From a bacterium HR32 (GTDB lineage: Bacteria; Sysuimicrobiota; Sysuimicrobiia; Sysuimicrobiales; Sysuimicrobiaceae): a DNA stretch of 5,781 bases. The position numbers were made by a program, and so were the translations under genes. The stretch covers positions 1 to 5,781 of the forward strand of contig BEII01000128.1 in NCBI GenBank assembly GCA_002898935.1, in the 5' to 3' direction. Within the stretch, counting starts at the first letter, position 1. Each line of letters opens with the position of its first letter. The notes under the pieces are model-generated. The model was not told the origin of the DNA. It was given only the letters and a program-made list of their open reading frames with translations, and ran no database searches. Positions 5,685 to 5,781 of this stretch are shown here, one piece after another.

Positions 5685-5774
5685 GACATGAACTCCCACC
5701 TGGCGGCGCTGCGGGAAGACGTGAACACGCGCCTCAGGGAGCTGCGGGAGGACATGGACAGCCGCTTCGCCCAG
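5643..5774 (+). repeat. Four 33-base (11-residue) coiled-coil repeats
   Basis: Units 5643-5675, 5676-5708, 5709-5741 and 5742-5774 encode RIDDVHRRLDD, LR[stop]DMNSHLAA, LREDVNTRLRE and LREDMDSRFAQ. They align without gaps: the fourth residue is always Asp, the fifth Val or Met and the ninth Leu or Phe. The period of 11 is a hendecad coiled coil. A fifth unit may begin at 5775 and run past the edge. Confidence 0.7.
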
Positions 5775-5781
5775 GTGGACG
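5685..5781 (+). pseudogene. In-frame continuation of the coiled coil after the TAG
   Basis: The 32 complete codons after the TAG stay open in the same frame and continue the 11-residue repeats (DMNSHLAA, LREDVNTRLRE, LREDMDSRFAQ, VD) to the window edge. Three readings are possible: the gene is broken by a single base change; the TAG is read through or is a sequencing error; or translation restarts at the ATG at 5688, three bases after the stop, to make a soluble coiled-coil protein. The restart site has only a weak AGG before it. I favour one interrupted gene covering 5565 to beyond 5781. Confidence 0.5.

Overview
The window is strongly G+C-rich, and third codon positions are mostly G or C. 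Genes have clear Shine-Dalgarno sequences (AGGAGG or GGGAGGG type) and use ATG and GTG starts. Most products are exported lipoproteins. This suggests a high-G+C bacterium, perhaps a thermophilic or deep-branching Gram-positive-type lineage, but nothing here fixes the phylum. There are no RNA genes, CRISPR arrays or insertion sequences.

Layout from left to right. (1) 1-651, minus strand: the N-terminal part of a lipoprotein subtilisin-like (S8) serine protease, cut by the window edge. (2) 652-806: a short divergent intergenic region. (3) 807-1511, plus strand: an orphan Trp/aromatic-rich protein with a disordered N-terminus and no recognised family. (4) 1515-1563: a hairpin shared by convergent genes. 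(5) 1568-2305, minus: a lipoprotein with a nidogen-like beta-sandwich domain. (6) 2344-3360, minus: a membrane-anchored SurA/PrsA-like parvulin foldase that seems to lack both conserved parvulin histidines. (7) 3383-3420: a perfect 14-bp hairpin. (8) 3436-5223, minus: a 595-residue Cys-rich lipoprotein with Ig-like segments. (9) 5224-5564: a 341-base divergent regulatory region with a long dyad whose two ends coincide with candidate -35 boxes facing outwards. (10) 5565 to the edge, plus: a small membrane/coiled-coil gene built of 11-residue repeats and interrupted by an in-frame TAG.

The three minus-strand genes from 5223 down to 1568 run in one direction: large lipoprotein, foldase, nidogen-like lipoprotein. 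With the lipoprotein protease they look like a cell-surface set in which the foldase could help fold neighbouring exported proteins; that link is inference from position. The most notable items are the symmetric divergent promoter/operator at about 5462-5567, the single-codon interruption of the hendecad-repeat gene, and the histidine-less parvulin. I found no clear evidence of a wholly new multi-gene system.
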